DNA of 64,000 nucleotides from Bacillus fonticola. GTDB lineage: Bacteria; Bacillota; Bacilli; Bacillales; JC228. The position numbers and the translations under genes are program-made. Where the stretch lies: positions 1,457,501 through 1,521,500 of the forward strand of contig NZ_CP052135.1 in the NCBI RefSeq assembly GCF_012955605.1. Direction: 5' to 3'. Below the pieces are notes generated by a model. That model had not been told where the DNA came from, ran no database searches, and saw only the letters and a program-made list of their open reading frames with translations. Of this stretch, positions 1-10,021 are shown piece by piece. Position 1 is the stretch's first letter. Each line of letters opens with the position of its first letter.

Positions 1-1
1 A

Positions 2-139
2 AGATGTCGTCGAGCGAGCGGGACAACTATAAAAACTTTGCCATTGGAAAGACAGGGAAAGCGAGAACAATTCGAGGAACAGCTAGAGCGACTTGACGAC
101 GTAAAGAAACCTAAAGATCAAAAGAGTTCTAGTCACTAA
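2..139 (+). CDS. C-terminal end of an unidentified protein (partial)
   Basis: This frame is open from the window edge to a TAA at 137-139. It encodes about 45 residues of charged, hydrophilic sequence ending in KKPKDQKSSSH, typical of a soluble C-terminal tail. The stop overlaps the stop of the convergent pxpA gene by a few bases, as is common for convergent neighbours. I do not recognise the family. It could be a chance open frame, but the Glu/Lys/Gln-rich, coiled-coil-like composition favours a real tail. Confidence 0.35.
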   Translation, partial: RCRRASGTTIKTLPLERQGKREQFEEQLERLDDVKKPKDQKSSSH

Positions 140-888
140 ATTCTCTCTAAAGAAATTCCACGCTCCGTAAGTGCCTTAGTCACGGCTGAAATAAAATTCA
201 ACGCCTCACACGTATCCGCGTGAACACACAACGTGTCAACAGGCATAGAAATCACCTTGTCATTACTAGCGGTGACCGTTCCTCTTTCAATCATTTGCAG
301 GGCTTGCTGGAGTGCCACTCGTGGGTCTTCCAAAACTGCACCGCTTTTCAAACGAGAAACGAGGGTGCCGTCTTCCTCATAGCAACGGTCCATAAAACCT
401 TCCGATGCAAACCGGAGTCTAGCCGCTACCACAACTTCCCGCAACACACCCGTTGGCTGCCCATAAATCAGGAGATCATCACGAAAGGATTTGATAGCCT
501 CTACGAATGCCTCAGCATACACTCTTTCCTCATGAATTTTGTGATACAACGCTCCATGTGCTTTGACATGATGGAGAGAGGCTGACTGTTCACCCACAAA
601 TGCTTGCAAACTACCTAACTGGGCCAATACGAGGGCATACACTTCATCAGGTGTTCTATCCGTCCACCGCCGACCAAAGCCAGCTCGATCGTCTAGACCA
701 GGGTGGGCTCCAATAGCCAATCCATGTTTTTTCGCTAATTGAACTGTCTTCCGCATCGTTACCGGGTCCCCCGCATGCATACCACAAGCAATGTTCACTG
801 AGCTCACATGCGAAAATAATGCCTCATCCATCCCAAACGAATAAGCACCAAACCCTTCACCTGCATCACAATTCAAATCAATTTTCAT
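136..888 (-). CDS. pxpA: 5-oxoprolinase subunit A (LamB/YcsF family)
   Basis: PxpA works with PxpB and PxpC in the ATP-dependent opening of 5-oxoproline (pyroglutamate) to glutamate, a damage-repair and scavenging reaction in the cytoplasm. The 250-residue protein starts with the family hallmark MKIDLNCDAGEGFG and has NIACGMHAGDP near residue 35 and HHVKAHGALYH near residue 105, the conserved acidic and histidine positions of the LamB/YcsF fold. Its ATG overlaps the TGA of pxpC (ATGA), so the two are translationally coupled. It is the last gene of the pxpBCA operon. Length and motifs are normal. Confidence 0.95.
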   Translation of the reverse strand: MKIDLNCDAGEGFGAYSFGMDEALFSHVSSVNIACGMHAGDPVTMRKTVQLAKKHGLAIGAHPGLDDRAGFGRRWTDRTPDEVYALVLAQLGSLQAFVGEQSASLHHVKAHGALYHKIHEERVYAEAFVEAIKSFRDDLLIYGQPTGVLREVVVAARLRFASEGFMDRCYEEDGTLVSRLKSGAVLEDPRVALQQALQMIERGTVTASNDKVISMPVDTLCVHADTCEALNFISAVTKALTERGISLERI

Positions 889-1844
889 AACGAAATTTCC
901 CCCTTTTGTAAACCTACTAATCTTTGTATGGCCATTTGTTTTCTTTGGTGTTGTTCTCGATACGCCTCTTGTACAGAGGTCACCGAAATACGCTCAAAAC
1001 TACAGCTTTGTCCGATGCGAATCTGTGCGAGGCGAGGTCGGTCTACGGATGCGACAACCCCAAGTAGGGGATAGCCACCGGTCACTTGTGCATCTTGCCC
1101 GAGTATGATCGGTTGTCCGTTTGGAGGGAGTTGAATACTTCCTTCTATAACACCTTGTGTTCGTAGGGCATGAGCTTTCCGCCACAGAGGATCACCTTCT
1201 AAGCGAGTGCCCATCCGATTTGTAGAAGCAGAGATTTTGTACATTGTTGATTGAAAAACCTTTTGCAAAGAACTCGTTAGTTTTTCTGTGCTTCCTTCTG
1301 TAACGTAGCGAATAGGTGCCCCATATTGTGACGTTACCCAATGAGATGATAATTGGACTTTTCGTACGTGCGTATTTGTCGATCGTACCGGCACTTTCTC
1401 GTCCTTTGAAAAAGGACGACCGATAGACGAGGCCAATCCGCAAGCTGTATGAGAACTGCTACTTCCATAAAGCACGTCACTTAACCACAGCCCTTGGATC
1501 GCAACATATCCGTACACGCCTTTCGTCACCACTCCGACGTCGAGCACATCCCCAGCCTGAATCTGTATGGATTGTAAAGAAACGCAGGGCTGTTTGTTGT
1601 GGCGTAAAGAACCTTCTTGCCAGACAACGCTAACGATAGCGTCTTCTTCAAATGCTAGAGTTGGTCCTTTGTAGGCAAATTCCAATACAGGCGTAGACAA
1701 TGGGTTTTGTACGAGTTGATTAGCGAGTAATGCATACCAAGGGACCATCGCTCCACTTTGACTCCAGCCGAATGTTCTAGCTAATAATCGTCCTTGGTCT
1801 TGGATCGTTGTCAGTGGGCCAGGAGAAAGGATCGTTACACTCAT
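885..1844 (-). CDS. pxpC: 5-oxoprolinase subunit C, biotin-dependent carboxyltransferase domain family (KipA-like)
   Basis: This subunit of the prokaryotic 5-oxoprolinase is a member of the KipA/allophanate hydrolase subunit 2 family. The family signature GPLTTIQDQGR sits near residue 10 and the C-terminal half has the conserved region LGQDAQVTGGYP. I chose the ATG at 1844 because a GGGAGG Shine-Dalgarno lies just upstream and because it forms an ATGA overlap with the pxpB stop. An ATG five codons further upstream lies on top of that ribosome binding site. The product is 319 residues, the usual family length. In B. subtilis the homologue was named KipA for an effect on sporulation kinase KinA, but the metabolic role is better supported. 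Confidence 0.93.
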   Translation of the reverse strand: MSVTILSPGPLTTIQDQGRLLARTFGWSQSGAMVPWYALLANQLVQNPLSTPVLEFAYKGPTLAFEEDAIVSVVWQEGSLRHNKQPCVSLQSIQIQAGDVLDVGVVTKGVYGYVAIQGLWLSDVLYGSSSSHTACGLASSIGRPFSKDEKVPVRSTNTHVRKVQLSSHWVTSQYGAPIRYVTEGSTEKLTSSLQKVFQSTMYKISASTNRMGTRLEGDPLWRKAHALRTQGVIEGSIQLPPNGQPIILGQDAQVTGGYPLLGVVASVDRPRLAQIRIGQSCSFERISVTSVQEAYREQHQRKQMAIQRLVGLQKGEISL

Positions 1845-2536
1845 GGCGATGCCTCCCATTCTTTCATTCTTTCAGCAGAGATGGCGAAAAACGTGACGAT
1901 ATCCCCGGCTCTCATGATGGGATCTCCCTCTCTTTCTGGAAGAAGGGATAAAGGAGTCTGCCCGATAATGTGCCATCCACCTGGAGACGGCGAAGGATAA
2001 ATTCCCGTTTGATCATCTGCGATCGCCACAGACCCTCGTGGGATACGAACCCGAGGGGAGGATTTTCTATTGATGTGAAGACGAGAGCAAGTGGGTCCCA
2101 TAAAAGGAAAGCCAGGTAGAAAGCCGTGAAAATAAATCGGATACGACCTCCTTGTATGAAGTTGGATAAGGTCTTGTTTTGATATACCGAGCTGTTTGCA
2201 TACGTCTTGTATATCCAGTGCATATGGTTCATCGTAGCAAACCGGAACTCGATGTGTGCGAGTATCGGGACGAGAGACTGAATCGTTTATTTCCATCTGT
2301 TGCAACGATTGTTGAAGTCTTTCTCTTGCCTCTAGATGGGATATAGAAAGCACATCGTAAACAACTAGCAATGTGTCGTACGCAGCATTCGCTTCCAGAA
2401 AACCCAAAAAGGGGTGCTTATGTAAGTATGCATAAGTTAAGTGGACGTGTTGATTGATTTGCTGTAGCTCGTGCGTGTCGCTTTTCCAGCGTACAAGAAG
2501 AGCACGGTCACCTATCGTCTCTATTGTTCGAATCAT
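1841..2536 (-). CDS. pxpB: 5-oxoprolinase subunit B (KipI-like)
   Basis: This is the first gene of the pxpBCA operon on this strand. The 231-residue protein belongs to the allophanate hydrolase subunit 1/KipI family, shown by HGFLPGFPFMGPT near residue 140 and by SVAIADDQTGIYPSPSPGGW, the conserved GIYP-SPGGW motif. PxpB and PxpC form the catalytic complex that with PxpA hydrolyses 5-oxoproline using ATP. KipI of B. subtilis also inhibits KinA autophosphorylation in vitro, so a link to sporulation timing is possible but is not shown by this sequence. The promoter should lie in 2537-2780. Confidence 0.93.
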   Translation of the reverse strand: MIRTIETIGDRALLVRWKSDTHELQQINQHVHLTYAYLHKHPFLGFLEANAAYDTLLVVYDVLSISHLEARERLQQSLQQMEINDSVSRPDTRTHRVPVCYDEPYALDIQDVCKQLGISKQDLIQLHTRRSYPIYFHGFLPGFPFMGPTCSRLHINRKSSPRVRIPRGSVAIADDQTGIYPSPSPGGWHIIGQTPLSLLPEREGDPIMRAGDIVTFFAISAERMKEWEASP

Positions 2537-2783
2537 ATGACATCAACTCCACCTCTATCGTAGCAACTCCCTGCGAAAGTGACAATATAAAGGGGCACAC
2601 AGAGTGGAGTTTTATGGTCTATCGCTTTCGCTTATTTTAGAGGTTGGCTTTTTTCACCAATGGGTGTATGATGGAGGTGCAATTTTGTCAATTATTGTTT
2701 TCTGTGTTCAAATTTTATAGACTACAAGAGAATTGTGGATCGGTATCATTTCTGAAAATCTTATGAAACACGTGCGAATTTCT

Positions 2784-2812
2784 TTGTAGTTCATGCTTTG
2801 CAGTGGTAAAAT
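2784..2812 (+). promoter_or_regulatory. Predicted sigma-A promoter for odhAB, with a weak cre-like sequence behind it
   Basis: TTGTAG and TAAAAT are separated by 17 bp, a good vegetative promoter match, about 230 bp upstream of odhA. Bases 2818-2831 (TGTAAGCGTTTCAC) match the left half of a CcpA (cre) site but diverge on the right, so catabolite control is only suggested. The rest of the 500-bp gap between pxpB and odhA shows no gene. Confidence 0.5.
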
Positions 2813-3043
2813 AAACGTGTAAGCGTTTCACTCGTATCATGCTTTCATGCTAGGGTTCTTAAAGAGTTTTTTTGTAACTCTGACATTAGTTATGAGCGTG
2901 GTGTGAAGTGTTCGAATAGTTAAAGCATCCGAAGATTGTGCGAAGACTCCGTTTTTTTTTAAGCGGAATCAACGAGCACATCCTGTGGGTGTGTAAAACA
3001 ATAAAGAAACAGTAAAATTTCCATTTGGAGGGTTTACAAAACC

Positions 3044-5863
3044 ATGAGCAAGAAAGCAGGAGGCCTACCCGGCCCATGGGATCGCTTTCATGGACCGAAC
3101 TTAGGCTACATTATTGAGGCGTACGACGCGTACGTGGAAGATCCAGAGTCGGTGGACGCTGAACTACAGGATCTGTTTCAACAATGGGGAGCTCCGACGA
3201 TGCAACAAGCAAGTGATACACCGGCAACAGCTGGGAGTGTATCTACGAGCGATTTGCAAAAAACAATCGCCGCCTCCAAATTAGCGGAAGCTATCCGTAC
3301 ATATGGACATCTTGCAGCGGACGTGTATCCGTTACAAAACGAAACAAAAGATACAGAGCGCATTGATTACCAAGCGTATGATCTTACAGAAGATGATTTG
3401 CGCAACCTACCAGCTGCAGTTGTAGGAGACGTTCATGCCAACCATTTTCAAAACGGGCTCGATGCAATCCAACACTTAACAAAAATGTATACAAAATCGC
3501 TTGCTTTTGAATTCGCTCACGTACACGATTCAAAGGAAAGAGCTTGGCTTCGGGAAATGGTAGAGTCTGAAGCGTACAAACCAGAAATGACAAACGAGCG
3601 CAAACAGCAACTCGTGAAACGTCTGATCGAGGTAGAAGGCTTTGAGCACTTTGTACACCGTACGTTTGTCGGACAAAAGCGTTTCTCTGTGGAAGGAGTC
3701 GACACACTCATCCCCCTTCTCGACGAAATGATCGCAGACACCGTAAAGGCTGGTGCGAAAACGATTAACATCGGAATGGCTCACCGTGGCCGTTTAAATG
3801 TATTGGCTCATGTACTCGAGAAGCCATATGAGCTTGTTTTCTCTGAGTTCCAACATGCGCCGAACAAAGAACTTGTTCCATCAGAAGGTTCCATTGGCAT
3901 TAACTACGGTTGGACAGGGGACGTAAAATATCACCTCGGTCTCAATAGACAAATTAAAGAAGAGAACACAGTGCGCGCACGGGTTACGCTAGCGAACAAT
4001 CCGAGTCACTTAGAATTCGTTGACCCTGTTGTAGAAGGCTTTACAAGAGCGGCACAAGAAAAGCGTACAAAAGCTGGTTTCCCTGAACAAAACGAAGACA
4101 GCGCACTCGCTGTACTCATTCACGGGGACGCTGCATTTCCTGGCCAAGGGATCGTAGCGGAAACGTTGAATATGAGTCAATTACGTGGCTATCAAACGGG
4201 TGGCACGATACACATTATCGCAAACAACATGATTGGGTTTACTACAGAGAGCGCAGATTCAAGATCGACTAAGTATGCAAGTGATTTAGCAAAGGGGTAC
4301 GAAATTCCGATTGTGCACGTCAATGCAGACGATCCAGAAGCTGTTGTAGACGCAGCTCACTTCGCATCCTTATACAGACAGACGTTTAAAAAGGATTTCT
4401 TGATTGACTTAATCGGTTATCGCCGTTACGGACATAACGAAATGGACGAACCTTTTGTGACGAATCCGTTGATGTACAAACTCATTCACGGACGCGAAAC
4501 CATCAAAAGTTTGTATGCGAAAGATCTTCAAGAGGCACAGGTGATTTCGCAAGATGATCTTCAAAAGTGGGAAGACGATCATTTGTCTAAACTGAAAGCA
4601 GCTTACGACAAAGTTCCTCCTCAAGAAGACGACGCTGACACAGAGATGAGACCGCCTGAAACGGTTGAAAAAGGGTTCCCAACCTTGCAAACTGCCATTA
4701 GTTTGGATGCACTGGGACAAATCAACAAAGAATTGATCGAGTGGCCAGAGGGTTTCCAAGTATTCAAAAAGCTTGATAAAATTTTAAAACGTCGTAAAGC
4801 TGCCTTCGAAAACGATCAAATTGATTGGGCGCACGCTGAAAGTCTTGCATTTGGTTCTATTTTACAGGACGGCACGCCGATTCGACTATCAGGTCAAGAT
4901 TCTGAACGTGGAACATTTGCACATCGTCACGTTATTTTACATGATACTGAGACGGGTGAAGTGTTCTCACCATTTCACCAACTGAGTGGTGCAAAGGCGA
5001 GCTTTGCAGTGCACAATTCTCCTTTATCAGAGGGGTCTATTCTTGGATTTGAATATGGATATAACGTATTCTCTCCAGAAACGCTTGTCCTTTGGGAGGC
5101 ACAGTATGGGGATTTTGCGAACGCTGCTCAAGTCATCTTTGACCAATTCATTTCTGCAGGTCGTGCCAAATGGGGACAAAAGAGTGGACTTGTCGTGCTA
5201 CTTCCTCATGGATACGAAGGGCAAGGACCGGAACACTCGAGTGCACGCTTAGAACGCTTCTTAACGCTTGCAGCAGAGAATAACTGGACAGTCGCCTATT
5301 TGTCAAGCTCTGCACAGTATTTCCATTTACTCCGTCGTCAAGCTGCATCATTAGGAAAAGAGGAAATTCGTCCATTGATCATTATGGCTCCAAAAAGCTT
5401 GCTACGTCATCCAGTCGTTGCAAGTAGTAAAGAGTCGTTTACTGATGACGTATTCCGACCGATCGTTCAGCAGCCAAACACGGGCGAAAAGGTAACAAAA
5501 GTAGAGCGTCTTGTGTTGGCAACGGGTAAGATGGCGATCGATTTAAACGATGCATTAAAAGATAAAGAGGCTGATGATACGTTGAGCGTGGTACGGGTCG
5601 AAGAACTATACCCGTTCCCGAAAGAACCGCTTCAAGAGCTCATCAAACGCTACCGGAACTTGAAAGAGATTGTCTGGGTACAAGAGGAACCAAAAAATAT
5701 GGGAGCTTGGACGTACATCCAGCCATATTTAGAAGTCCTTGCTTCTTCCAACTGTGAGGTCAAGTACGTTGGTAGACGCCGTCGTTCCTCAACCGCTGAG
5801 GGAGACCCAATTGTGCACAAAAAAGAACAGGCGCGCATTATCTCGGAAGCGTTACAACAATAG
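3044..5863 (+). CDS. odhA: 2-oxoglutarate dehydrogenase E1 component
   Basis: The thiamine-diphosphate-dependent E1 subunit of the 2-oxoglutarate dehydrogenase complex decarboxylates 2-oxoglutarate in the TCA cycle and passes the succinyl group to the lipoyl arm of OdhB. The 939-residue length is typical of the Bacillus enzyme. The N-terminus [19 protein letters not shown] carries the short E1o helix that binds E2. [13 protein letters not shown] (near 245), [18 protein letters not shown] (ThDP/Mg site, near 360) and the C-terminal [12 protein letters not shown] are the family landmarks. A GGAGG ribosome binding site precedes the ATG. odhB follows after 28 bp, so they form one operon. Confidence 0.97.
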   Translation: MSKKAGGLPGPWDRFHGPNLGYIIEAYDAYVEDPESVDAELQDLFQQWGAPTMQQASDTPATAGSVSTSDLQKTIAASKLAEAIRTYGHLAADVYPLQNETKDTERIDYQAYDLTEDDLRNLPAAVVGDVHANHFQNGLDAIQHLTKMYTKSLAFEFAHVHDSKERAWLREMVESEAYKPEMTNERKQQLVKRLIEVEGFEHFVHRTFVGQKRFSVEGVDTLIPLLDEMIADTVKAGAKTINIGMAHRGRLNVLAHVLEKPYELVFSEFQHAPNKELVPSEGSIGINYGWTGDVKYHLGLNRQIKEENTVRARVTLANNPSHLEFVDPVVEGFTRAAQEKRTKAGFPEQNEDSALAVLIHGDAAFPGQGIVAETLNMSQLRGYQTGGTIHIIANNMIGFTTESADSRSTKYASDLAKGYEIPIVHVNADDPEAVVDAAHFASLYRQTFKKDFLIDLIGYRRYGHNEMDEPFVTNPLMYKLIHGRETIKSLYAKDLQEAQVISQDDLQKWEDDHLSKLKAAYDKVPPQEDDADTEMRPPETVEKGFPTLQTAISLDALGQINKELIEWPEGFQVFKKLDKILKRRKAAFENDQIDWAHAESLAFGSILQDGTPIRLSGQDSERGTFAHRHVILHDTETGEVFSPFHQLSGAKASFAVHNSPLSEGSILGFEYGYNVFSPETLVLWEAQYGDFANAAQVIFDQFISAGRAKWGQKSGLVVLLPHGYEGQGPEHSSARLERFLTLAAENNWTVAYLSSSAQYFHLLRRQAASLGKEEIRPLIIMAPKSLLRHPVVASSKESFTDDVFRPIVQQPNTGEKVTKVERLVLATGKMAIDLNDALKDKEADDTLSVVRVEELYPFPKEPLQELIKRYRNLKEIVWVQEEPKNMGAWTYIQPYLEVLASSNCEVKYVGRRRRSSTAEGDPIVHKKEQARIISEALQQ

Positions 5864-5891
5864 GGCAAAGACTAGAAAGGGGACTTTCAAA

Positions 5892-7154
5892 GTGGCAGAA
5901 GTAAAAGTGCCAGAACTAGCAGAATCGATTACAGAGGGAACGGTGGCCCAATGGTTAAAGCAACCAGGGGACACCGTAGAAAAAGGCGAATATATCGTCG
6001 AACTCGAAACAGATAAAGTCAACGTAGAAATTATTTCTGAAGAAGCTGGCGTCCTGAAAGAACAGTTAAAAGAAGAAGGCGACGTCGTGCAAGTAGGCGA
6101 AGCGATCGCGATTGTAGAAGCAGGGGAAGGCGGAGCATCAAGTCAACCTGCTGAAGCGAAAGAAAGTGCTCCAGAAAAAGCAGAAGAAAAGAAAGAAGAA
6201 GCACCCGCTCAAGAAACAGCGAAAGAACAGCCTGCGCAGGAAGAAACGAAACCGAGCGAGCGCACAGTCGCTTCACCTGCAGCACGTAAGCTTGCTCGTG
6301 AAAAAGGAATCGACCTTACCCAAGTACCAACTGTCGATCCACTTGGACGCGTTCGCAAACAGGACGTAGACGCTTACGAGCAAAAACCGGCTAGTGCACC
6401 AGCAAAAGGACCGGCTTCCAAACCGGCAACAGCTGAAAAGCCAGTCGATCCGGCAAAACCTGTTGAGCGCCAAAAAATGTCTCGTCGCCGCCAAACGATT
6501 GCAAAACGTCTCGTTGATGTTCAGCAAACGGCTGCGATGTTGACGACGTTCAACGAAATTGATATGACTGCTGTAATGGACTTGCGTAAGCGTAGAAAAG
6601 ACGCTTTCTTTGAAGAAAACGACGTACGCCTCGGTTTCATGTCTTTCTTTACAAAAGCAGTCGTGATTGCTCTTCGTCAATTCCCGCTGCTCAACGCAGA
6701 GATCGATGGCGATGAGATCGTGAAGAAAATGTTTTACGATATCGGTGTGGCCGTTTCCACTGACGATGGATTAATCGTTCCGGTCGTACGAGATGCTGAC
6801 CGTAAATCATTTGCACAGCTTGAAGGTGACATTGTTGACATGGCTAAAAAAGCGCGTGACAATAAACTCGGCCTACAAGACTTACAAGGAGGTACGTTCA
6901 CCATCACAAACGGTGGAGTGTTCGGATCCTTACTATCTACACCAATCCTAAACGGCCCACAAGTCGGAATTCTTGGGATGCACACAATTCAATGGCGTCC
7001 AGTTGCCATTGATCAAGAGAAAATGGAAAACCGCCCGATGATGTACGTGGCTCTTTCTTACGACCACCGTATCGTCGATGGAAAAGAAGCGGTCAGCTTC
7101 CTTGTGAAAGTGAAGCAGCTCCTTGAAGACCCGGAAAAATTATTACTTGGATAA
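5892..7154 (+). CDS. odhB: Dihydrolipoamide succinyltransferase, E2 component of 2-oxoglutarate dehydrogenase
   Basis: OdhB transfers the succinyl group from its lipoyl arm to CoA and forms the core of the complex. I chose the GTG at 5892, preceded by AAAGGGG. The frame is open further upstream but that part only repeats odhA in another frame. In the resulting 420 residues, the lipoyl domain covers 1-77 with the attachment Lys42 in [10 protein letters not shown], an Ala/Glu/Lys/Pro-rich linker follows to about 120, the E1/E3-binding domain has [14 protein letters not shown], a second linker runs to about 185, and the catalytic domain ends with [13 protein letters not shown], whose His is the active-site base. 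Nothing is missing. Confidence 0.97.
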   Translation: MAEVKVPELAESITEGTVAQWLKQPGDTVEKGEYIVELETDKVNVEIISEEAGVLKEQLKEEGDVVQVGEAIAIVEAGEGGASSQPAEAKESAPEKAEEKKEEAPAQETAKEQPAQEETKPSERTVASPAARKLAREKGIDLTQVPTVDPLGRVRKQDVDAYEQKPASAPAKGPASKPATAEKPVDPAKPVERQKMSRRRQTIAKRLVDVQQTAAMLTTFNEIDMTAVMDLRKRRKDAFFEENDVRLGFMSFFTKAVVIALRQFPLLNAEIDGDEIVKKMFYDIGVAVSTDDGLIVPVVRDADRKSFAQLEGDIVDMAKKARDNKLGLQDLQGGTFTITNGGVFGSLLSTPILNGPQVGILGMHTIQWRPVAIDQEKMENRPMMYVALSYDHRIVDGKEAVSFLVKVKQLLEDPEKLLLG

Positions 7155-7159
7155 TACAG

Positions 7160-7202
7160 AACTCCTCTTTGATAAATCTTCTTTCAAAGGGGAGTTTTTT
7201 TG
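7160..7202 (+). terminator. Rho-independent terminator of odhAB
   Basis: A 13-bp stem (AACTCCTCTTTGA paired with TCAAAGGGGAGTT, one G-U pair) is followed by a run of T. It lies 6 bp after the odhB stop. Confidence 0.92.
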
Positions 7203-7205
7203 CGT

Positions 7206-7523
7206 GGATTAACGCTCATATCCCGGGATTAACGCTCATATCCCGGGATTAACGCTCTTATCCCGGGATTAACGCTCATATCCCGGGATTAACGCTCATA
7301 TCCCAGGATTAACGCTCATATCCCGGGATTAACGCTCATATCCCGGGATTAACGCTCATATCCCAGGATTAACGCTCATATCCCGGGGTTAACGCTCATA
7401 TCTCCGGATTAACGCTCTTATCCCGGGATTAACGCTCATATCCCCGGATTAACGCTCATATCTCGGGATTAACGCTCATATCCCGGGATTAACGCTCATA
7501 TCCCAGGATTAACGCTCTTATCC
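7206..7523. repeat. Tandem array of sixteen 20-bp palindrome-ended repeats
   Basis: The unit is GGGATTAACGCTCATATCCC. It recurs with strict 20-bp spacing about 16 times with scattered substitutions, mostly CTCATA to CTCTTA and CCCGGG to CCCAGG or CCCCGG. Each unit ends in GGGAT and ATCCC, so junctions form the perfect palindrome ATCCCGGGAT. All reading frames meet stops, so it is non-coding. The period equals about two helical turns. It lies between the odhB terminator and a small gene. The function is unknown. Confidence 0.95.
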
Positions 7524-7638
7524 AGTGCACTTATTTAGAGAAGCAAGTTATGTAGGTCGGCTTGAATTTTTCCCACAGGCAACTTTTTGCCCTGACTGCA
7601 TATTCTGTGGTAAGGGTCAAAGAAAAGGAGTGACAAAC

Positions 7639-7740
7639 ATGTCAGGAAGAATTGCAAAACGGCAAAGAAGGATTCACCAGGCGTTACAAAAGTTTGGGGT
7701 AGTGAGGAAAGAAGACTTGGAGAAAGAAGTGAAACAGTGA
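7639..7740 (+). CDS. Small basic protein of 33 residues, unknown function
   Basis: An ATG with a strong AAAAGGAG ribosome binding site eight bases upstream opens a 33-codon frame. The product is very basic at its N-terminus (SGRIAKRQRRIHQALQK) and more acidic at the end, compatible with a small amphipathic helix pair. The frame is open for a further 38 codons upstream, but that part has no ribosome binding site and partly overlaps the repeat flank. I do not recognise the family. The good ribosome binding site is the main support. Confidence 0.5.
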   Translation: MSGRIAKRQRRIHQALQKFGVVRKEDLEKEVKQ

Positions 7741-7794
7741 AATTCTATAAGAAAGCGCTTTCTAAACAATCAGACGAAAAGAGGGCGTTCTGAT

Positions 7795-8760
7795 TTAACT
7801 CACGCTCTCTTCTTTCATACACGCATAAAAGGCGTCTGGAATGGACAACGACTTTGTATAATTTTGATAAAACTTTCCGTTTACATAGGGCTTTTTCAAA
7901 TAAGTTTTTCGAACAGAAACGTAAAAAGCACCGTCTTGTTTGGTTTTTGTAATAAAAATCCGTTCAGGGTGGTGCAGAAGTGCCTCAGTCATTTTTTGAA
8001 CTTGAGGAACGGTAGACTGTTGAAGAGCGGTTAGTAAATCAGCATCGGTTTCAATCTCATACGTTTCGACTTTTTGACGAATTGACTTGTCTTGGCGAAC
8101 TGCTTCGGCTAGCAAATGATCAATTGCTAAGATAAGTGGATGACAATACATGGAGTGATCATAAGCAATTCTCTCTAACACTTCAATTGCAACCTCTTCT
8201 GTTGTGTGGACTTCCCCATCTATAAAGCGAACACGATGAATACAGTCACTTGGGGTGAGTTTTCCGAAACCAGCCATTTGTGTGTCGCGAATGAAGCTAT
8301 CTAAGTGATCGATTGAAATGCCTTTTTTGCTATGAGAGAGGGCACTGTCTTCATCCAATAATCTGATTACGTCTTCAGCGTCAAGTCCAGCCTCTTGCAA
8401 AACTCCCCTCACCTCTTTACTCCGAATTCTACGCTTTGTTTCCTCATGATGATCAAGTCCAAGTGGCTTCTCTAGCGTATGTGAAAACGGGTAGTGACCA
8501 AGATCGTGTAAAATTGCCGCAGCCCGTAACAAAGGATCGTTTGGAAAAAAGTGTGCAGTTAACACCCAAACACCCGTCGTATGTTCGTACCGGGTATGTG
8601 TTACTGGCGAAACGAAAGAGCTAGCGCCGTAATGCGCCAAGTGCTTCAGACGTTTTACCGCGGTGGTTTTAAATAATGTCTGTTCCCAAGCATGAAAACG
8701 AATGTTTAAACGATAAAACGGATCATGGTATACACCTTTGTCAGCAAAAATAGAAAACAT
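7795..8760 (-). CDS. HD-domain phosphohydrolase (YdhJ-like)
   Basis: This 321-residue protein has the metal-dependent phosphohydrolase HD signature: the first His in VTHTRYEHTTGV near residue 60, then AAAILHDLGHYPFSH (the HD pair) near 85, and the downstream Asp in SIDHLDSFIRD. That pattern is shared with dGTPase-like and YdhJ/YwfO-like proteins that act on nucleotides or phosphoesters in the cytoplasm. I chose the ATG at 8760 because AAGGAGGT lies seven bases upstream. An in-frame ATG eleven codons earlier overlaps that site and has none of its own. The substrate cannot be told from sequence alone. Confidence 0.85.
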   Translation of the reverse strand: MFSIFADKGVYHDPFYRLNIRFHAWEQTLFKTTAVKRLKHLAHYGASSFVSPVTHTRYEHTTGVWVLTAHFFPNDPLLRAAAILHDLGHYPFSHTLEKPLGLDHHEETKRRIRSKEVRGVLQEAGLDAEDVIRLLDEDSALSHSKKGISIDHLDSFIRDTQMAGFGKLTPSDCIHRVRFIDGEVHTTEEVAIEVLERIAYDHSMYCHPLILAIDHLLAEAVRQDKSIRQKVETYEIETDADLLTALQQSTVPQVQKMTEALLHHPERIFITKTKQDGAFYVSVRKTYLKKPYVNGKFYQNYTKSLSIPDAFYACMKEESVS

Positions 8761-8926
8761 AAAAAGTACCTCCTTATAAGTTAAATTCTCCATATCATAT
8801 CGGAAGTTGCGCTTATTGACAACAGGAAAGTTTTTTAGCAGTCAAGAAAATAGGGCAGACATTGTCACAGGGTCGTTTGTTCGCTATACTACGGATACAA
8901 AGAATACGTGAAAGGGATGACAGACT

Positions 8927-9124
8927 TTGCGCCACGAAACTTGGGAAGAAACAGCACCGATTCGCCAAATCACTTGCCGTCATACGGATGCGAAAAAATA
9001 CAAAGTAACCGGCTGCTTAACGCCTGGAAAAACGTACGATTTGCAAAATGAAACGGAAGAATTTTATTTTGTCAAAGACGATACAGGCGTAGTTGGAGGG
9101 TTTTATAAAACCTATTTCGAATAG
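8927..9124 (+). CDS. Small conserved Bacillaceae protein, probably DUF6501 family
   Basis: A TTG start preceded by AAAGGGATGA opens a 65-codon frame. The product contains TPGKTYDLQNETEEFYFVKD followed by a Gly-Gly-Tyr/Phe ending (VGGFYKTYFE), a small beta-rich fold that I recall from short conserved Bacillus proteins annotated DUF6501. No catalytic residues are obvious. It is divergent from the HD-hydrolase gene and 71 bp upstream of the GGCT-like gene. The family call is from memory and should be treated as likely, not certain. Confidence 0.65.
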   Translation: MRHETWEETAPIRQITCRHTDAKKYKVTGCLTPGKTYDLQNETEEFYFVKDDTGVVGGFYKTYFE

Positions 9125-9195
9125 ATTGTTTTGTAGGAAGCACAGACCTAGGGGTTTGTGTTTTTTACTACAGAGATAAAAGGGAGAGGACGTAA

Positions 9196-9978
9196 ATGTA
9201 TTTGTTTGTTTACGGTGAAACAGGTGCTGCAAAGCCTATGTGTATTGCTGAACAAGCGTGGATCAAAGGATGGAGTGCCTGGGAAACGGAGCAGGGGGTG
9301 ACTCTTGTTCAAAAAGAAGAAGGGAGCACTGTATACGGAAGGCTCTATCATGTCTTAGGGAAGCAAACTTCTTCACATACTCCTGTCACCGTATTCACTG
9401 ATAATGGTGAGATACAAGCATTTGTAGCCGAAGGAGAACATTCTAATATTCAGTCAATTAAATGGGTAGCATACGGAAATGTCCGCCTTCAAGAGTGGCT
9501 AAACAAAACGGAAAAACCACGCTACTATTTTGCCTACGGATCATGTATGGATCTAGAACGAATCGAGCAGGCCGGGAAGCTCGCCCATTTTTCTCTTGGC
9601 AAAGAAGCCGTCACCTTGCCACACTACCGCCATGCGTACACGTTTGCCGTAGAAGACGGTGGTCGAGCAGATTGTGTGGAGGACCATGATTCGGTTGTGG
9701 AAGGAATACTGTATGAAACGACCGTGGAGGGTATAGAATATTTGTTTCATAGAGAAGGCGTACATAAAGGACACTACCGTCCAGCGATCGTTGACACGCT
9801 CGACCAAAGCGGTGAGAAAAGAGTGTGCCTTACCTTTCTTGTGCTCGACAAGCAACAGGAGACACCACCTCCCGTGCACTACGCGACAGAGATCGTGCGC
9901 GGTGCAACACCGTTATTACCACAAGCCTATATAGAATCACTCAAAGCTCGATACAAAGCGTGGGGCTTGACTGTATAA
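9196..9978 (+). CDS. Two-domain gamma-glutamylcyclotransferase-like protein (YkqA-like)
   Basis: The C-terminal half has the GGCT/AIG2 signature YYFAYGSCMDLERI near residue 115, where the YGS loop binds substrate, and a conserved acidic residue later in YHREGVHKGHYRP-like context. The N-terminal half opens with MYLFVYGE, a second degenerate copy of the same fold. This tandem arrangement and the 260-residue length match B. subtilis YkqA. The family releases 5-oxoproline from gamma-glutamyl compounds, which would feed the pxp enzymes found 8 kb away, but the link is only inferred. A GGGAGAGG ribosome binding site precedes the ATG. Confidence 0.8.
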   Translation: MYLFVYGETGAAKPMCIAEQAWIKGWSAWETEQGVTLVQKEEGSTVYGRLYHVLGKQTSSHTPVTVFTDNGEIQAFVAEGEHSNIQSIKWVAYGNVRLQEWLNKTEKPRYYFAYGSCMDLERIEQAGKLAHFSLGKEAVTLPHYRHAYTFAVEDGGRADCVEDHDSVVEGILYETTVEGIEYLFHREGVHKGHYRPAIVDTLDQSGEKRVCLTFLVLDKQQETPPPVHYATEIVRGATPLLPQAYIESLKARYKAWGLTV

Positions 9979-10021
9979 TAACTTTATAAAACGAGTTTTA
10001 CACAAAGAGGGGCGAGCATTT

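Noticed and set aside
5739..5891. Longer odhB starting inside odhA
   Set aside because: The extra residues are an odhA shadow. The lipoyl domain begins directly at GTG 5892 with its own ribosome binding site.
7206..7523. CRISPR array
   Set aside because: Units are contiguous 20-mers without unique spacers, and no cas gene is present. The same applies to 32789-33210.
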